Positions 11,062-22,417 of a DNA stretch of 64,000 nucleotides are shown here, one piece after another. The notes under the pieces are model-generated. The model did not search any database, was not told the origin of the DNA, and worked only from the letters and a program-made list of their open reading frames with translations. The first letter of the stretch is position 1. Each line of letters opens with the position of its first letter. The stretch is from Sodiomyces alkalinus F11 (Eukaryota > Ascomycota > Sordariomycetes > Glomerellales > Plectosphaerellaceae). Location: NCBI RefSeq assembly GCF_003711515.1, contig NW_021167080.1, forward strand, positions 3,694,155-3,758,154, read 5' to 3'. The translations under genes and the position numbers were made by a program.

Positions 11062-12659
11062 TTCACCATCGACCCGGACGTCTGCGAGAGTCTTACGGGA
11101 CTTCGTCATCAATGTTGAAACCCACGACTCTTTACACCGACGTGGGCTGTGATACTACTCTGCTCGTCTCATCACACGAGGGGCTTACACCGGCCCAGTC
11201 CGGTGATGCTGCTTTAGCATAAGGAAAGGGCGCAAATCACTTTTTTTTCTGATCGGGGCTAAACGCATTTTTGCCTCTCCCGCTGCTTCACGAAGCACAT
11301 TCTGAGTACCAGACTCTGGTACACCGTCTTAATCGCCTTGCGGGTCTTATCAGGAGGCGCAAGGTGTGAGCTGTTTCCATGGACTTGGGCCGGCGCATAT
11401 GACCCTTGTCACGATCTGGTTGCTGTGGGGAGTTCCGTGGCCTGCATTCTTTTTGCTTGGTCTTGGCACTTGACGATGTCGGCTTTTAGGGGCGACATGG
11501 TTGATTATAAACGTACGCCGCGCATGAGAGGATACATTCTTTGGGATTATGTTGGCATAGGAGTTTTCCCCAACTGAAGTTGCTTTGAGCTTCTTGATCA
11601 CAAAATGGCATTAAAAAAGGATCCAAAACGGTTGTTGGGGAGAAAGAGAAACGAGCAGGGTATCGATGCTCGTAGCAGACCAGCTTTTATATTTGTTAGA
11701 GTGCCGCACCGGAGGTGGGAGAGAGTTTGGTCCTTTTTTCTTTTCCTGTTTTCCCCTTTTAGTTGCCCCCTTTCTTTTCCCCGTTTCTTCTCATATTGGT
11801 ATTCCCATGGGTCGACGGTATCGTCGGTTCTTACGGCGTTGTGTGGTGTTGAGCTTGGAGTCTAATGGAAGATCGAGACCTTCAGCTTCGAGTATGATAC
11901 TCATGATTCTCAGTTGCGGTTTCTGCTGCTGTCGCTTATCTAGCATGTACTAACAAAAAAAAAACCCGACCGTCCACATTATTTCACCAGTCCCCATCGT
12001 GCCTCCGTCCTGTCTCAACCTGAATGAAATCTACCATCCTCGCCCACGAGGCTTTTCACCTGACTGGCGACCGAAGTGACACCGCACGGGATATAAGGTA
12101 TTTCTTCTTGTTACCAGGTCGGGCATGGTAAACTGGTGGCCGGGTCTGCGGCTAAATAGTCGTGATGCAGACGGCAGGAGAAGATAAGGAGGACTGCCTC
12201 ATACAGAGTATGCCTACTCGGAAGGGCGATCGGGCGTATCCCTGCTTGAAACAAGCATGTTATTGACACTTACTCTTGCCCCGCAAGGGTGCGAGTCGCA
12301 TATCGTGGCCGGAACAGTTCGCTATAGAAACAGCAGTTAAGGCTTTCCAGACATCATCGGAGAGCCTGTGCAAGTGTAAATGGGATATCGTGTACAAGCC
12401 GATCAGCCTGTCATTAGATCAAATTCAGCCTATCGAGATTTCATGAAAATATATTACAATGCGCTACGTCTCCGTACTACTCGACCAACTAGATCTCACT
12501 TGTCCATCTGCTGGGCAGGTACGAAGCAAGACCACCCTGTAAATGGTCGGGAGAAGCATCTCAGACGGAGATACGATACTCTCGAAAATGAAAGGGAAGC
12601 ATACTGCCTTCCTCAAAAACGTAGGCTAGGCCCCAAATCTATCTGCCTCGGCCGATAGC
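11062..12659. other. Convergent intergenic region, no gene seen
   Basis: About 1.6 kb between the stops of the LisH regulator (+) and the 267-aa gene (-). It begins with the regulator's 3' untranslated region, including T-rich runs near 11241 and 11731-11790, and an A-run at 11955. Short open frames (for example near 11605 and 12380) have no family features. Confidence 0.5.
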
Positions 12660-13558
12660 CTAACCACAACCCCCTGCTGGTGCTGTCTGGGCAGGCGTGG
12701 CGCCAAAGACATCCCCCAACCGCTGGCCTAACTGAACCAGGGTCTTCTCATAGACGCGGGCCACGTCCATGTGTAGCCGGTCATCGTCCTCCGTCCACAC
12801 CGCCGGGTCGTCCGGGGCGTCGGTGTCGGTTTCGGTCTGCGGCTCATCGGACTCGTCCTCCACGTCCTCGGCGGAACTGAGCACCTCGACCATCAGCACG
12901 CGGGTCTGCTCGACGGAGCTGCGGCACCGCACCATGTCGGTTGTGGTCATGCCGGCGCGCAGCCCGTTCTCGAACCCGGGGAGGGGTTCCCTCGTGTCTA
13001 CGTCCTCCCCGCCTAATAGGCTGGCGAAGCAGTGGTCTAGCTTGCGCAGCACGGAGAAGGTGGCGCGCGGCGCGGGCGGGAAGGAGACGACGTACTTGGT
13101 GAGGTCGCTCGCTATGTTGAGCAGGAATGGGATCTGCAGGCTGGCTGAGGGGTCATAGTTAGAGGTGGTTGTCCACAAGAAAAGAAGAGAATTGTGAGTG
13201 TAAGACGTGTAATTGGGCCGAGGTGAATGGCTGTCTTACGGGTTCCCGAGAGCCAGAGAACATCGATGATCTTGTGAATGTCCTTGCAGACGTCGCTCAT
13301 GCTTTCGTAACCGACGATATCATCCCCAGGCATGGCCTCGGTGTACTTCTTCACGTAGCGACGCGATATGAGAGCCATTTGCTCTTCGACGTAGCGGCGC
13401 ACAAGGTCCTCTTTGTTCGAACCGCCGAGCAGAGCTTTCTTTCGGGGATGGGGAAGCAAAACTGTTGATCGACTGGATGCATTGCTAGGAGCTGGTGATG
13501 GCATCGACTCTGGCGGGAAGAAACCACCTGGGCCCGGGGATTGTCCAGCATCAGCCAT
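12660..13558 (-). CDS. Conserved ascomycete protein, function not assigned
   Basis: Two exons, 13558-13240 and 13144-12660, encode 267 aa. The donor is GTAAGA and the acceptor CTCAG; the splice gives WLSGTPSLQIPFLLNIASDL. The N terminus is Pro/Ser/Gly-rich. A helical region then follows (KEDLVRRYVEEQMALISRRY to KIIDVLWLSGT), a second conserved block (SFPPAPRATFSVLRKLDHCF, GEDVDTREPLPGF, TTDMVRCRSSVEQTRVLMVE), an acidic stretch (EDVEDESDEPQTETDTDAPDD), and a C-terminal helix. I recall similar fungal proteins being labelled as meiotic recombination protein DMC1, but no RecA-type Walker motifs are visible, so I do not accept that name. It could be a structural or scaffolding protein. It is divergent to the Tom6-like gene across about 600 bp. 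Confidence 0.75.
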
Positions 13559-14164
13559 CTTTAGCTCCCCCCGGGCTCTGTACAACGTTAAGCCGTCTTT
13601 GGTCCGAAGGATTGAGTAGATGAATCTGAATGTCGATATGAATTGGGGGTTTTCACGGATTAGTCGCGGGCTGAGCCGCTTTGCTTGTCGTATCAAGTAA
13701 GCATGTTATATGAGCCCTGGGGCAAGTTGACAAGTTTCCAAAAGTGAGCTTAGAGTTTCGGCCGAGGTCGCTGTCAAAGTTAAGGTACTGGCTGTACCTT
13801 ACACGTAATTACTTGTCAGTGCTGATGTGGTTAGCAGCTTGACGTTTGCGACCGCGGGGTTGAAGTGACGTGATTTGAGTAATCACTAGAGTATTACGTA
13901 AGGTACCTGCCTATTACTGTGTGATTAATAACCTTACTCAGCACAAGCCGGTGCTGGTGCTGTCCATTGTATGTGGCGCGTGAATCGTCCCGTGTGGCTT
14001 GGGCGTGAACGTCCGCCCAAAAATTTCCCCATCTCAAGATCCTTCACGTCGTCGCCTTCCCCCATCGAAACACACACAGCCGAGCTCCCTATATCCGTAT
14101 TCACCCACGACAAAACATCTCCGTTAAATCACCAGTCACTCCACTCCACCGCGAATTCATCACA
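13559..14164. promoter_or_regulatory. Divergent promoter region
   Basis: 606 bp between two divergent start codons. It contains AAGGTACTGGCTGTACCTTA (13781-13800) and TTACGTAAGGTACCTGCC (about 13893-13910), two members of the TACC-type short palindromic elements that recur in this window. Confidence 0.5.
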
Positions 14165-14428
14165 ATGGCTCCTAAGAGGATTCTCGTCGAAAGGGCCGGG
14201 CCTTCTCGGAACCGCCAACCCAAGGGTGCCATTGCCTCGACCTACGATGCCCTGACCTCCCCGGAAAACGCCTCTATCGTTCGCAGCATCGCAATCTTCG
14301 GCGTACGTTGTTCCTTTCCGCGGTAGCTTAGTAGTGCCTGCTGACCTGTCTTGAAGGCCTCCGTCGCCTTCCTCGCCAGCTCTTGGGGAGAGTTCCTGCT
14401 TCCTCCGTACGTGTTTCTCCCGCCGTGA
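14165..14428 (+). CDS. TOM6: Small tail-anchored protein resembling mitochondrial Tom6
   Basis: Exon 1 is 14165-14302 and exon 2 starts at 14357 after a 54-nt intron (GTACGT...GAAG). Read to the first stop it is 69 aa. The N-terminal half is basic and Pro-rich (MAPKRILVERAGPSRNRQPK), followed by a conserved-looking block (YDALTSPENASIVRSIAIFG) and a hydrophobic helix (ASVAFLASSWGEFLLPP). Yeast Tom6 has the same layout: about 60 aa, polar N terminus, one C-terminal membrane helix ending in a hydrophobic LxP-type tail. Tom6 stabilises the TOM import channel of the outer mitochondrial membrane. The 3' end is uncertain: a second GTACGT donor lies right after the LLPP codons at 14407, with a TAG acceptor near 14486, which would give another C terminus. 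The function rests on shape rather than strong identity. Confidence 0.5.
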
Positions 14429-14864
14429 GAGGCGCACCCGTCCTTTTGCATCCGAGGGAACTGACCATGTGACGACCAATTCATAGCCAATAATCCGGGT
14501 TTCTCGAATTTAATATCTTTCACACCCTGTACAACTCGACGACTTTCGCCGCGCTATGCCGCCTGTACATTAGAAATTGGGGGACGGGCAACGACCTCGG
14601 GCCCTTGGAGCTTCTTCGGATTTGAAAAAGATGTCGCATCCAGGGATGGCGGGGATACTGTGTACACACAGCAGATACCGACTATAATGACTAGAATTCC
14701 CATCTTTTGATCATGTTCAAAGGAACGTGTTCCGTTTTTCAGTCGGCAGGCATGAATTTCGAATAACGCGACCCATTCGTCGCAGGCCTCGTCCTGACCA
14801 CTCAGGACAGCTTGTGGTGGCTCAGACAGGTTTAGAATAGCGCTGCGCGCATTGCTAACCACAT

Positions 14865-15583
14865 AACTCCCAGCACTTCTCCTTTCGGCAGCATTCGAGG
14901 CAGCTCCGGCCCGCATGCTATCTCACGACTCAAAGCAGCAGCCCGTCTCGGGTATGGGATGACTCGGATGCTACTGTCACAGCCCAAAGCCCTTTGAACC
15001 ATGGCAGATTCGTCCCTGGAGAACGGGGTGTTTCAGTTGAGGTACCCCAGTCTCTCGCTGCGCGTGTGAGCCTGTCGGGTCCGTGCTGCAGCGATGTTCC
15101 TCCGTCTGTTCTAGGTGAAGGAACTGAGCAGCAATCAAATTGACGAAAGACAAGCCCTGCTTCGACTGTGCTATAGTGAGGTGGCTATGGATCAGAGAGT
15201 CAGGAATCTCATCATTGTAGAGTCACCACACGTGATGTTTGCTCGCGTGCGTCGGGCGTTGAGGCCATGGTTTGGCAGAGGAACACAGAAGCATAGGACG
15301 GGAGCGCAAACAGTGGCATCATCAGCGATGAACAGCTCGGAGTTGCCAACCACACATCAAGCTCCAGAGGGCGTCATAGTCGATGATGAAGGTGGGAGAT
15401 GCAGAAACTCGAAAACTGACCCCCGGAGAAGCTGAAGACGCAGGAACCGAGCATTCACGGACTGAAAGGCGGTTGAACGAGGTCATGGCGAATATAACAC
15501 AACTTGAAAGTCTACAAATTCCAGCGGCCCAGGCACAACAGCTGACGCCGTCGAGGGCATGGGTTTCAGAACAGAGATGATCC
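14865..15583 (+). CDS. Doubtful multi-exon gene, function unknown
   Basis: A frame open from about 14865 to a GTACCC donor near 15043 can be spliced at a CTAG acceptor (exon from 15115) into a second open stretch ending at 15435. The joined product reads SPLNHGRFVPGERGVSVE then VKELSSNQIDERQALLRL. A third open stretch in another frame (about 15383-15580, with RRLNEVMANITQLESLQI) could be a further exon, but I could not find a clean junction. The predicted segments look like soluble, partly helical protein. No start codon or family was settled. It may be a fast-evolving gene, a broken gene or chance. Confidence 0.25.
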
Positions 15584-15743
15584 TCGAATGACAAGAGCTT
15601 AGACTGTGGTCAGCTGGAGAGGCTACCTTGGGGAGAGGAGAGTCGGTCCTCGGACTAAGTGCGCACTACTTCAACTGACTTCCCTCCAGCTATGGTGCCC
15701 GCGTATTACGTCTTTTCGATGAAAAGGTTCATCGTGTACAGTA

Positions 15744-15800
15744 GCTACCTACCTTATGTACTCCGTACCTTACCTTGGGTACCTTAGGTACCTACCTTAT
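15744..15800. repeat. TACCTTA/GGTACC-rich short-repeat cluster
   Basis: Within 57 bp the words CTACCTACCTTA, GTACCTTACCTTGGGTACC and TTAGGTACCTACCTTA follow one another, with GGTACC palindromes. It is the densest of at least eight similar elements in gene-free parts of this window. Confidence 0.75.
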
Positions 15801-15950
15801 CCAGGCCCGGGTCAGGGACATAAGGCACCGCCTATACCCCTTCGTACGTGATGCCTCCTGAGGTTCAATTTGATTCGCACCAACGAACCAATAGCAATCC
15901 GATATTTGATAATGGATTGCAGTAGATTGCGAGCATGTCTGTTGTCACTC

Positions 15951-15980
15951 GTCGTCCCTCGTCGTCCCTCGTCGTCCCTC
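15951..15980 (+). repeat. Three perfect tandem copies of a 10-bp unit
   Basis: The unit GTCGTCCCTC occurs three times without mismatch, preceded by ACTC and followed by a diverged copy (GTTGAGACTC). Confidence 0.9.
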
Positions 15981-17924
15981 GTTGAGACTCGCCATCCCCA
16001 ACGGTAAAAGGTTGCGAGCCTGCAAAATCAAGTCACACTGCATGCGCAGCGATGCTGTCGTTGCCCCTAACATGGCTTTCCCTCGTTGGGTTTCCTACAT
16101 TTTTTTTTCTTCTTTTCGTTCTTACCAGTCACTCACTGGTCGTCGCCTGAAGACTCGTCAATTCACCCGAGTGTCGAGTTTTGAAATATGCGCAACAACA
16201 ATGCTAAGCATCCGTTACGATTGTTCCGATTGAATGACCGTCGCATTTTATCCGCCCGACGACTTGTTAGCGATAGTGATAACCAGATGGCTGATTAACT
16301 AGGACGAGCAACGGCGTCGAACGGGGTCCGAGTTAAGACGCATTCCCCTCGGACTCGCGAGTACGAAACTCTTCCTGGGTTCAGTTCGTCTTCGTCGTCG
16401 TCTCCACCGTTGTCATAGATTACAACATACACGTACAGGCAGCGGGCCCCTTGACCTGGCACTAGCATCCACCCTAAGGTGCTCCCGGCTCTAGGTCCAG
16501 GCCGGGTATTGGCGCGAGCTTTCTTCGCGAAAGTGGCCCATGTGCTCGGTATCTATCATTGGCATCCTTCTACCTATTTGCTTACCATCTGCCGAGGACG
16601 CCCCCGTCCCATCCCAGCAATGCGTTTCTATGCCACGAGGCGAGAGTAGCACCGGCGTCAGCACGGACGGACGGCATATGGCATGGCATACGACATAACG
16701 ACATTTCAGTAGAAGGAGCGTTACGCAACATACCCGACGTAGCGAACGGTTTGACACCCGGTACGGTTCTCATCGACGATGCGAGTTTTGAACATTGATA
16801 TTCGGCTTGGTGCCATGCCTAATCAGTAGTGTCTCTGGTTCCCATATGATTGTTATGATAAGGTATCCTCCAGCCGCTCGTCACACCGTCCCTGTCACGG
16901 ATTGCCCAACGTTGCAGAAGAATATAGAAGTTTGGCGTTTGATGCGTCACAATTCACAACGCGTCCCAGGGCGCATCCCGGGCCAACTGTAGTCCGTGTG
17001 GACCGGTTTCCCCTCTTACCTTCTACACTGATCAGTGCAGTGCAGAAGCACAGGTTGACCGGTTCCCGGCCGGTTATAGGGCTGCGGTTCTAAATTCTAA
17101 GCTTTTCCCGCATCGGCACGTCTAATCGCGGGAGCGCCAATCACCCGGCCTCCTGATCCGCCCCCAAACCCCCGGCCCCCTGATGGGGGGACTTTGCTTG
17201 CCTGCTTTCGTCGAACAATACTAACGACCGTCTGAGCTTCGCACACAGAACAATACCAAGCTGTGCCACGCAACAATATCACAGCCCATCTCGCCCCCTA
17301 TGTCAAATTTTTTTTTTTTTTTTACTTCGGTCTTGAGCTTGAGACTGACGGAAACGTTCCTATTATTCTGCTGCCCTATTCTCTTTCAAACTCGCGACTG
17401 CTCATCTGTCACCTCACCCCGTTGCTTAATCTTCTCACAATGGCCCCTAGTCATGTCCTCCGTCGCCCTCTTCGTATTCTCACGATGTCTCCCGTGGAAG
17501 TTTCATCTATTTCGCCTTTCTTCTCTTATATCTGCCAGCTGAGCTGCACAACCTAACTACTCTTCGTCCCGTCGTACTTCACTGAGGCTCTCGTGAACTT
17601 GCCGACGTCTCCTATCTGACCTGGCGTCTCATTTTTCTCCTTCTCGTCTCGTTCTTCACATCCTCCACTGAAACTTCATTTTGGGACCTTCTTTTCCCCG
17701 GTTCCAGCGTCGTACAGCGGTCGCTCTCAAGCTCACGCCTAGCCAGGTCTCCCCCCTTTAAGACTGTTGCACAGAGAACCAGTTTATATCAAGGTCGTTA
17801 TATCAAGGTCACGCCATTCTCTTTAGGCGCCTCTTACGAGCCGAAAACGATATTGCTCGGCACACCAGCCGACTCCTCTATCAAGCTCTCTCTAGTCACC
17901 AAGAGTTACCTTACAGGATTTACC

Positions 17925-19138
17925 ATGGCCCCCTTCGACCCCAGAGCGCAGACGTTCGTTCTGCTCGCAGCCGACGGCGTCACAGAGATACCCGTTTCCG
18001 TGCCAGATGTCAATACTGTCATCCGTGAGAATCTGGCCACCTCCATCAATTATGCCTCCCAGCTCGGTGCCAGTTTCATCATGCTCCTCGTCCTCATCTG
18101 CATGAGTCCGACCACCAGGCTCGCCAAGGCTTCGCAGTGGGTGCACATCGTGGGCTTGCTTCTTTGCATCATACGCCTGACCTTCCTCACCGTCTACTTC
18201 ACCAGCGACTGGACCGAGTTCTACTCGTTCTGGGCCCTCGATTACTCCACCATCGCCCCCAGTCAAGTCCACACGAGCATTACCGCCGAGGTCTTCTCCT
18301 TTCTCTTCTTCGTCTCAGTCCAGGTCGCTCTCGGCATGCAGGCCTGGGCCATGGTTAATCTCCTGCCCGACTTTTGGAAGTGGTTCTTCGTCGCCCTTTC
18401 AGGGGTCATGTCCCTGCTCGCCATTGCCTTTCGCCTCGTCGTGAGCGTTGTCCAGATCGTGGCCATGCTGAACATCTTCTGGGAGCGGCTCATGTGGGTG
18501 GTTATTACCTCGTCCACCATCGCCACCACCTCTATCTTCTATTACTGCGCGCTCTTCAACGTAAAACTGGTCACCCACCTCATCGTCAGTAGGAGGGTCC
18601 TGCCATCGAGACGAGGGCTGACTCCGATGGAAATCCTCGTCATCACCAATGGGCTACTCATGATCATCCCGGGTTCGTTGTGGCCACCTTTTGTTCCTAT
18701 CCACCGTTTTTCTATCTAGACTAATAATTCTTCTTGGTGACCTTAGTCGTATTTGCCGGACTTCAATGGGGCGACTGGACAATATTCCAAGCCGGCTCTG
18801 TCACGTACACATCCGTCGTTATCTTCCTGCCCCTTGGCGGCCTCGTCGCCCAACGAGCCTCCTTTTCTTCCAGCACTTACGAACTTGCTCGCAACGACAC
18901 CGGCACGGGGAATTCCATCACCCCCCTGAAATTCGGCTCGCACTTCGGCACCAACCCTACCGACAGCACATGTGTCCCAAGCACCGTGACCTCACGGATC
19001 GAAGCGACTCGCTCGCGGGACATTGTCGACCCCATCGACTTGGAGCTACGTGAGATCGACGAGGGAGGGAGCAACCCGGCCGAGAAGGGAGGGGTGCGGG
19101 TCAACCGCGAGTTTGACCGACGTGAGGAGAGGATCTAG
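17925..19138 (+). CDS. STE2: Alpha-factor-type pheromone receptor (STE2 family GPCR)
   Basis: Exons 17925-18672 and 18747-19138 encode 379 aa; the donor is GTTCGT and the acceptor CCTTAG. Seven hydrophobic segments are visible: SFIMLLVLICM, HIVGLLLCIIRLTFLTVYF, AEVFSFLFFVSVQVALGMQA, WFFVALSGVMSLLAIAFRLV, LMWVVITSSTIATTSIFYYC, ILVITNGLLMIIPVVFAGLQ and VTYTSVVIFLPLGGLVAQR. The last two, ending in the LPLGGLVAQR motif, align with helices 6 and 7 of yeast Ste2, including the Leu-Pro-Leu of helix 7. The N terminus is about 45 residues and outside; the C-terminal tail is about 100 residues, Ser/Thr- and Asp/Glu-rich, as expected for a regulated cytosolic tail. The receptor binds the peptide pheromone of the opposite mating partner and signals through a heterotrimeric G protein to a MAPK cascade. 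Neurospora orthologues are called pre-2. Confidence 0.92.
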
Positions 19139-20390
19139 GGGCTCCCCTCCCAGCATGTCCAGCCTGCTTCGTGGGTGTAGATGACCAGCTCACCTGCTGA
19201 CGGTCTCGCTTGGGATATCCGAGGCTCGTGTGGAGGAACAACAAAACTGACCAGAGACCAAAAGTCGTCTCAGCATAGCAACGGCGTGTTTCGTTTTCTC
19301 AATTCTTTGTTCTTCTATGCACGGTGATCTTTTCCTGGTAACGGCGAACTTGGTCAATCTTCTTGGCATTGGCCTCCGTCCCTTGTGTCTCCATCTTTTC
19401 TTTCTCTCTATTTTTCTCTATTTTTTTTCTTCTTTTTCCTTCTCTTTCTCTATTTGCTTCTTCTCTGTTCTCTTTTACTGGCCACCTGGCTTCGAACCAG
19501 GTTTGTTGGGCAGTCGTCAACTGAGCAACTTTGCATCTTGACGGCAGTATAGCTCTTTTCTACTAATCATTACACTCCGCGGGCACCTGGGTTTGGAGGC
19601 CGACCTCCTTGATGGCCGAATACAACTGAATGGGGTGGGAATATATTGAGGGATACGTCGAGAACCGGTCAAGGAACTCCGTTAATCTTCTACTCCTCAC
19701 TCAGGAATCGCTGTCTACCCTAGCAATTAGGTAGATAGGACTGTTCAAAGCACCCCCCATCGCGAAATTACCAACTGCCTCGGCAACTTTCATCCCTTCG
19801 CTCTGTATATCTTGACAGGTCTGGCTCTCTCGTATGGTCAATGTGACGTAGTCTCGCGTCTCCCTGATGTTCGGCCCATGTTCGCAATGGGAAGATTCAA
19901 ATCGCGCGTAGCAGTCATTGAACCCCTTTCACGCCAAGGATGGAAGAAAATGGGGCCCTGGTGAGGACAGGACGATGGGCACACCTCTAATGTATGGCTT
20001 ACATGGCCTCGAGGAGAACTACCATCACGATGGACTTCCCATTTCTTGTTATCTGGTACAAACGCCGCCATGGGAGCCACGAGAGTATACGGCTGCAGCA
20101 CAACGAGCAAGTCGGAATGTATCAGGGGTATAAACCAAGGGGATCCCAGTACAATGTCCCGCCCAAGTCAGGGGAAATGGCGTCTGTTATTAGACAATCA
20201 CACAGCCGAAACGCCATCAGCTTCAAGTGTGTCTTGTGCAGGAGCATGCTATATTGCATCTGCACAGTTACGACAGAGCAATGCCAGAGTTGCTCCGCGA
20301 TGCATCGTCGACACACAGAAATGTGCTGTATTGTTTGTGCTATACCTCTCTGAGTAAATTTGTCCCCCCTCGCTTCAATTATCACCCTCC
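19139..20390. other. Convergent intergenic region with a tRNA-like fragment
   Basis: 1.25 kb between the stops of the pheromone receptor (+) and VPS23 (-). The left part is T/C-rich (19390-19480, many TTTTTCT runs) and includes the tRNA-like fragment listed separately. Short frames at 19838-20357 show no family features. Confidence 0.5.
19485..19528 (-). other. tRNA-derived fragment with A-box-like and B-box motifs
   Basis: On the minus strand, TTGCTCAGTTG at 19528-19518 matches the pol III A-box except at one position. GGTTCGAAGCC at 19498-19488 is a perfect B-box. The B-box lies in a T-arm hairpin of five perfect base pairs around the loop TTCGAAG (19501-19485). Only 19 nt separate the boxes, too few for an anticodon arm plus variable region, and the bases flanking the T-arm do not pair as an acceptor stem. 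I read it as the remnant of a tRNA gene or of a tRNA-derived element, not a working tRNA. Confidence 0.45.
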
Positions 20391-22311
20391 CTACACCGTT
20401 AACCCCATCCCTCGCGCAATCTTGCGTGCCAGTGCCTTCTTCAGATACCACTCGCGGGCGAGAGAGCGAGTAGTCTTCGCAAAAACAGCAGGAGACACGC
20501 GCCCACGCTCGACGGCGCGGCCGAGGACAAAAATGGTGTCGCCGATGGCCCGCTCCTCGGCGACGAGGTTGTAGAGCTGGTTAGCGACGACGGTGGGGGC
20601 GACGAGGAGTTCGTCAATGTCGGGCGGTCTCTGGTTGCGCGACGCCTCGATGACGGCGTCGGCCTTGCGGAGAGCATCGTGGAGGATGTTCGCGTTGGAG
20701 CTGAGCAGGGCCGAGAGATGGTCGAGGGAGACCTGCTCGGCCTCCATCCTCTCCTTGGCGGCGAGCATGGCGGCGTGCTGGGCCCGGAGGCCGGCCATGC
20801 TGGACTCGTTCTGCTGGAGACCGCGTTGGCGGTAGGCGTGGAGGGCCTGTCCGAGTTGCCGGAGCAGCGCATCTTTCTCGGGATTGGGCGGGATCGGAGG
20901 GCCGGGGAGCTCGGACGGGGTCGGGATGCTGAGGGAGAGCGGTTCGTCGAGCAGATCTGGTGGCGGGAGTTTTGGTTTCGGCTGCTGCTGCGGCGGCGGG
21001 ATCTGTGCCGCTGACTGTGCCTGTGACCGGGAGTCCGCAGGTTGCCAGCCAGGCGGCGGGCCACCTTGGACCTGGCGGGGGTCCGGGTGCGGGAATGGTG
21101 AGGGTTGTGTAAAGGGAATTTGTTGATGGTAGGGAGGGTTGTCGAGATGAACCGGCGGCTGACCTGGGGGTTGGGGATGCTGATATTGGAATGCGGTCGA
21201 AATGGGAGGCTGTTGTTGCTGCGGTAGCTGGGGCGGCGGTGGCTGCTGAGGATGTGGGGGTAAGGGCGGAGCAGAATCGTATCGGGACGGTGTCTGAGCC
21301 GAAGGTCTGGTGGGCTTTGGAGAGCCGGATACATCTCGACTGTCGGATCTCGCCATCCCTGGTGGCAAAGGAGGCAGAGGCGGACCGGTGGTAGGTGTGC
21401 TTCTGCTGGGAGGAGATGCAAGGCGGGGTGGCTCATGCCCGGTTTGTTTCGGAGGCGGAGGCGGCGGACCTGGCTGAACGGGAGGAGTCTGAGCGTGTAC
21501 TTGGCTAGTCCGACTCACGGGACGACCCGAAAGCTCGGGAGGATGGGGTGGAGGTACGGGTGGTGGTGTCGGCTGAGCAGAAGGATGCTGGGCCGGGGAA
21601 GCGGATTGGCGGGGGGGTTGTCGAGCGATGACGGGAGGTTCCTTGGCAAATACGTCTCGAAGAATGGCAAGAAAGTCGAGGATAGTAGACTTCTATCACG
21701 AGTGTGTGAGCAAAGTCACAACCTAATTATCCATCCTGGCGAGGAGGAGAAGGAGGAGGTATATAGTAGAAATGGAAGCTTACATCCCAGAACGTAGACC
21801 ACCCCGCCAGATAAGGATGATAGACCTGGCCTTGAGGGTCGACATGCTGGCCAGGTCTCACCATCATGCTCTCAGAGGGAGTCACATAGACCAATGGGGC
21901 CTCCCGGGGATAGGCGTAGGGCAGGCATATGGAGATGGGAAAACGATACGTCGCACCCCTGAAGATCACTGGCAAGGTGCCAGACAGGTGGAGGAGGAGG
22001 GCCGAGGTGCCATTATCGAATGCTATACGGCGCAGACGTCAGTTGGCGAGGAGAACAGGCTGGAGAGACGGATGGTTCCCCTTACTGTGAACGTCAGTAC
22101 GAGGAGATAGAGAAGGATAGTGCGACAAGGCTTGGGCGACGTCGTTGTAGGTTCGGTTCACGTCGTGATATTCCTGTACGAAGCACAGGGACTAGGTGAG
22201 CTTGCGAATCGACTGGCGAGATGGGAACTAGGGGACAAGTGGGTAGCAGAAACATACGCTTGTGAGAACACTGTAAAGCCAGTTGAGGACATGCTGCTGG
22301 ACGGGAGGCAT
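20391..22311 (-). CDS. VPS23: ESCRT-I subunit Vps23/Tsg101
   Basis: Exons 22311-22258, 22173-22086, 22022-21784 and 21692-20391 encode 560 aa; donors are GTATGT, GTAAGG and GTAAGC. The N-terminal UEV domain (about residues 1-150) shows MPPVQQHVLNWLYSVLTS, YHDVNRTYNDVAQAL, GTLPVIFRGATYRFPI, YPREAPLVYVTP, VDPQGQVYHPYL and KSTILDFLAILRDVF. It is an E2-like fold without a catalytic cysteine at the usual position. A long Pro/Gln-rich linker follows (about 160-370), then a helical region (LLRQLGQALHAYRQ onward) and the C-terminal steadiness box (DELLVAPTVVANQLYNLVAE, AREWYLKKALARKIA). ESCRT-I binds ubiquitinated cargo on endosomes for multivesicular body sorting; in fungi it also supports Pal/Rim pH signalling. 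The poly-Pro linker is longer than in yeast Vps23. Confidence 0.94.
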
Positions 22312-22372
22312 GGTCGACAGAGAACTGCACCCCGGAGTAAGGTAAAAAAGAGGTCGTGGATAGTTAGTTGGT

Positions 22373-22417
22373 AGTGAGTGAGTGTGAGTGTGAGTGTGCG
22401 TTGTGCGTGTGCATGTG
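22373..22417. repeat. GT/GAGT-rich microsatellite
   Basis: An imperfect run of GTGAGT and GTGT units (GTGAGTGAGTGTGAGTGTGA, then GTGCGTGTGC), about 60 bp upstream of the VPS23 start codon. Confidence 0.8.

Larger units (their letters stand above)
15584..17924. other. Intergenic region with short repeats; pyrimidine-rich leader at right
   Basis: 2.3 kb upstream of the pheromone-receptor gene. It contains a dense TACCTTA/GGTACC cluster (15744-15800), three perfect 10-bp repeats (15951-15980), and a T-run at about 17308-17322. From about 17290 to 17924 the sequence is C/T-rich with many TCTC and CTTC runs, as in fungal promoters and leaders. Short frames at 16490-17290 show no family features. 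Confidence 0.5.

Noticed and set aside
12660..13558. Annotation as a DMC1 recombinase
   Set aside because: I recall that label on similar proteins, but no Walker A or B motif or RecA core is visible in the sequence.
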